A stretch of DNA of 64,000 bases from Haloterrigena gelatinilytica (GTDB lineage: Archaea > Halobacteriota > Halobacteria > Halobacteriales > Natrialbaceae): assembly GCF_013342145.1 (NCBI RefSeq), contig NZ_JABUQZ010000001.1, positions 3,968,001-4,032,000 of the forward strand. Direction: 5' to 3'. Below, piece by piece: positions 62,502 through 64,000 of the stretch. Position numbers and translations under genes: made by a program. The notes under the pieces are model-generated. The model saw only the letters and a list, made by a program, of their open reading frames with translations, was not told the origin of the DNA and did not search any database. Numbering within the stretch: the stretch's first letter is position 1; each line of letters starts with the position of its first letter.

Positions 62502-63335
62502 TTATTCGAGCGGTTCAACCGTGATCCGTCCGATGTCCGTTTCGACTCGAAGCTGCGGCCCGCCGTCACCGAGTCGCCCGGTTACTTGCTCCTCGCTTCG
62601 GGTCACGTCCTCGAGCGGGAGGTCGTCGACGTCGATCCGCCCCGTGTTCGTCTCCACGCGCAGGTCGGCGTCGACGGCCTCGCTCACGGCGGCGGTTACC
62701 CGACCAGTCGACGCCGAGATCGTCGTCTCGCCGTCGATCGCCGGCACTTCGACGTTGATCCGGCCGGTCGAGGTGGACACGTCGCCGAGTCGCTCCGCGT
62801 CCCGGATTTCGACCCGGCCCGTGCTCGCCTCGGCGGAGACCGTCCCGTCGACGCCCGCGATATCGACTCGGCCCGTGTCCGCGTCCGCGTGCAGATCGCC
62901 CGCGACGTCGCGGACGGTGATCCGTCCCGTACTCGTTTCGATCCGCTCGAGGGCGACCTCGCGGGGGATCTCCGCGTCGACCTCCATCGAGGGGCGACTG
63001 GCGAGCCACCCCTCGCTGCCGTCCCACTCCGATCGGAGTTCGAGTCGGCCGTCGGCGAGCTCGGTCTCGAGGGTCAGCTCCTCGAGATCGGTCCGAACCG
63101 AGTCGGATTCCTTGACGATTTCGAGGCCCACGTCGTCCCGATCGGCGCCGGCGACCGAAATCCGTCCGATCTCGCTGACGATCGCGATCGACGCGGCGTC
63201 CTCGAGGGGGATCGTCTCGCGCTCCTCGCTGCGGTTGTTGACCACCGGAGTCGCTCCGAGACAGCCGGAGAGTCCGAGGAGACCCGCCGTTCCGACGCTC
63301 CCGAGCAGTTTCCGCCTAGTCGTGTCGGCGCTCAT
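62502..63335 (-). CDS. Tat lipoprotein with beta-helix of STGR-type repeats (DUF4097-like)
   Basis: The 277-residue protein has a twin-arginine signal (TTRRKLLGSVG) and lipobox GLSGC, and is Cys-anchored outside. The mature part is a beta-helix-like array in which a short motif recurs about every 21-24 residues: EIGRISV, STGRITV, DTGRVDI, STGRVEI, STGRINV, STGRVTA, NTGRIDV, DIGRITV. This is the pattern of DUF4097 proteins. The function is unknown; a surface adhesin or scaffold is possible. The start MSADTTRRK at 63335 is chosen. Confidence 0.82.
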   Translation of the reverse strand: MSADTTRRKLLGSVGTAGLLGLSGCLGATPVVNNRSEERETIPLEDAASIAIVSEIGRISVAGADRDDVGLEIVKESDSVRTDLEELTLETELADGRLELRSEWDGSEGWLASRPSMEVDAEIPREVALERIETSTGRITVRDVAGDLHADADTGRVDIAGVDGTVSAEASTGRVEIRDAERLGDVSTSTGRINVEVPAIDGETTISASTGRVTAAVSEAVDADLRVETNTGRIDVDDLPLEDVTRSEEQVTGRLGDGGPQLRVETDIGRITVEPLE

Positions 63336-63643
63336 ACGTAATTGCACGGACCGGTCCGACGTTAAGGGGTCGGTCGGTTGGCGATCGGCCAGTCGACCCC
63401 CGTGATTTTTGTGTACCGATCGATCCGTCGCCGGTCGATCTCAGCGTGACGAAAAACCTAACACCGTCCCGGGCGGTAACTCCGAAATACGTATGTTCCG
63501 TCCGGTCGCGGGTATGGTCGACGCGTTCGACGGCCCGCGAGAGGCGGTTTTCGTAGGGGCGTCCTAGCCCCGCATTCCCCACCCCGATTCGACGGATGTA
63601 TTGTCGGCGACCAGCATTCACCGAGCAACGACCGGTATCAGCA
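63336..63643. other. Intergenic region between the beta-helix lipoprotein gene and valS
   Basis: About 308 bases separate the divergent genes. A small palindrome GGGGC-GTCCTA-GCCCC lies at about 63556-63571 and a TATA-like stretch near 63453-63460 (AAAAACCTAA). No tRNA or other gene was recognised. Confidence 0.4.
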
Positions 63644-63712
63644 ATGAGTACGCACACCTTCGACGCGACGACGACGCACGGCCGACGCCCCCCGCGGGCG
63701 GTGAGAGCATGA
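63644..63712 (+). CDS. Short upstream frame coupled to valS (possible leader peptide)
   Basis: ATG at 63644 opens a 22-codon frame (MSTHTFDATTTHGRRPPRAV and two more residues) whose TGA overlaps the valS ATG as ATGA (63709-63712). The junction is the same kind as real translational coupling elsewhere in this window. Whether the peptide is made is unknown. It contains only one Val, so classical attenuation by valine codons is unlikely. Confidence 0.3.
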   Translation: MSTHTFDATTTHGRRPPRAVRA

Positions 63713-64000
63713 GTACGGACGCGCCCGAAACGGACGCCGAGAGCGATCCCGCAGCTCGAGAGCCGACCCTCGAGGGCGGCTACGACCCCGAAGCGGTCGA
63801 GGAACGCTGGCAGCAGCGCTGGATCGACGCGGACGTCTACGCCTACGAGAGCGACGCCGAGCGCGACCCCAACACGGTCTACGCGATCGACACGCCGCCG
63901 CCGACGGTCTCGGGCAGCCTGCACATGGGCCACCTCTACGGCTCGACCCTGCAGGACTTCGCCGCACGATACCAGCGGATGCACGACGGCGACGTGCTCT
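63709..64000 (+). CDS. valS: Valyl-tRNA synthetase, N-terminal part (runs off the window)
   Basis: The first 97 codons are present: an acidic N-terminal extension, then YDPEAVEERWQQRWIDADVYAY and the class I HIGH motif as HMGH within PPTVSGSLHMGHLYGSTLQDF. This is the ValRS pattern. The enzyme charges tRNA-Val. The rest of the gene lies beyond base 64000. Confidence 0.93.
   Translation, partial: MSTDAPETDAESDPAAREPTLEGGYDPEAVEERWQQRWIDADVYAYESDAERDPNTVYAIDTPPPTVSGSLHMGHLYGSTLQDFAARYQRMHDGDVL

Overview
The window is a piece of a haloarchaeal (class Halobacteria) chromosome. Base composition is strongly GC-rich with GC-rich third codon positions, the proteins are very acidic, and several gene families are haloarchaeal or archaeal in character: an A-type ATP synthase operon, a proteasome-activating nucleotidase, pyruvoyl-dependent arginine decarboxylase, a Tfx regulator, a PGF-CTERM-tailed protease, Tat-dependent lipoproteins and a type IV pilin with an archaeal N-terminus. 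Many genes begin about 26-29 nt after a TTTA/TATA-like box, which suggests leaderless transcripts. The order Natrialbales is a plausible guess, but the sequence does not prove it.

Layout. 1-6.3 kb is accessory: the 5' part of a halocin C8-like bacteriocin precursor (cut off by the window edge), two divergent sulfatase-type genes, an IS1341-type tnpB element with a structured end and an internally deleted TnpB, and a gene remnant. 6.3-14.5 kb is metabolic and housekeeping: nucleoside hydrolase, a TrkA-N membrane protein, TruA, a NifU-like protein, an M28 peptidase, an Old Yellow Enzyme and oligoendopeptidase F. 14.7-20.5 kb holds an ABC-2 exporter pair, PAN, arginine decarboxylase and small conserved proteins. 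20.5-32.0 kb is the A-type ATP synthase (H-I-K-E-C-F-A-B, then D after a 2.7-kb interruption containing an acyl-CoA synthetase). A quinone-type methyltransferase related to plant VTE3 diverges from it. 32.8-40.1 kb carries cell-surface genes: a pilin, a secreted protein, a membrane-anchored winged-helix regulator, a subtilisin-like protease and a lipoprotein. 40.4-51.0 kb holds a radical SAM protein, a response-regulator/PAS/histidine kinase, a DUF373 protein, an alcohol dehydrogenase, a prenyl synthase, and a transducer with its binding lipoprotein (BasB/BasT-like). 51.4-53.2 kb is an electron-transfer-flavoprotein operon in which both genes are frameshifted. 53.4-64 kb holds a TRAM protein, an MBL-fold hydrolase, a MoxR remnant, Tfx, a third sulfatase-superfamily protein, a CARF-like/HTH regulator, an RND transporter, a beta-helix lipoprotein and the start of valS.

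Most unusual signals. (1) The truncated halocin C8-like precursor at the left edge. (2) A bipartite palindromic module (short-loop hairpin, AGC/GCT spacer, second hairpin with a conserved loop) occurs three times in tandem, in frame, inside a histidine kinase, and once more in an intergenic region. Its stems covary and its loops are conserved. Related hairpins occur at the tnpB element end and, more loosely, inside pepF and the acyl-CoA synthetase and after pan. (3) Both ETF subunits carry independent short indels. (4) The ATP synthase operon is interrupted between B and D. No rRNA, tRNA or CRISPR array was recognised.
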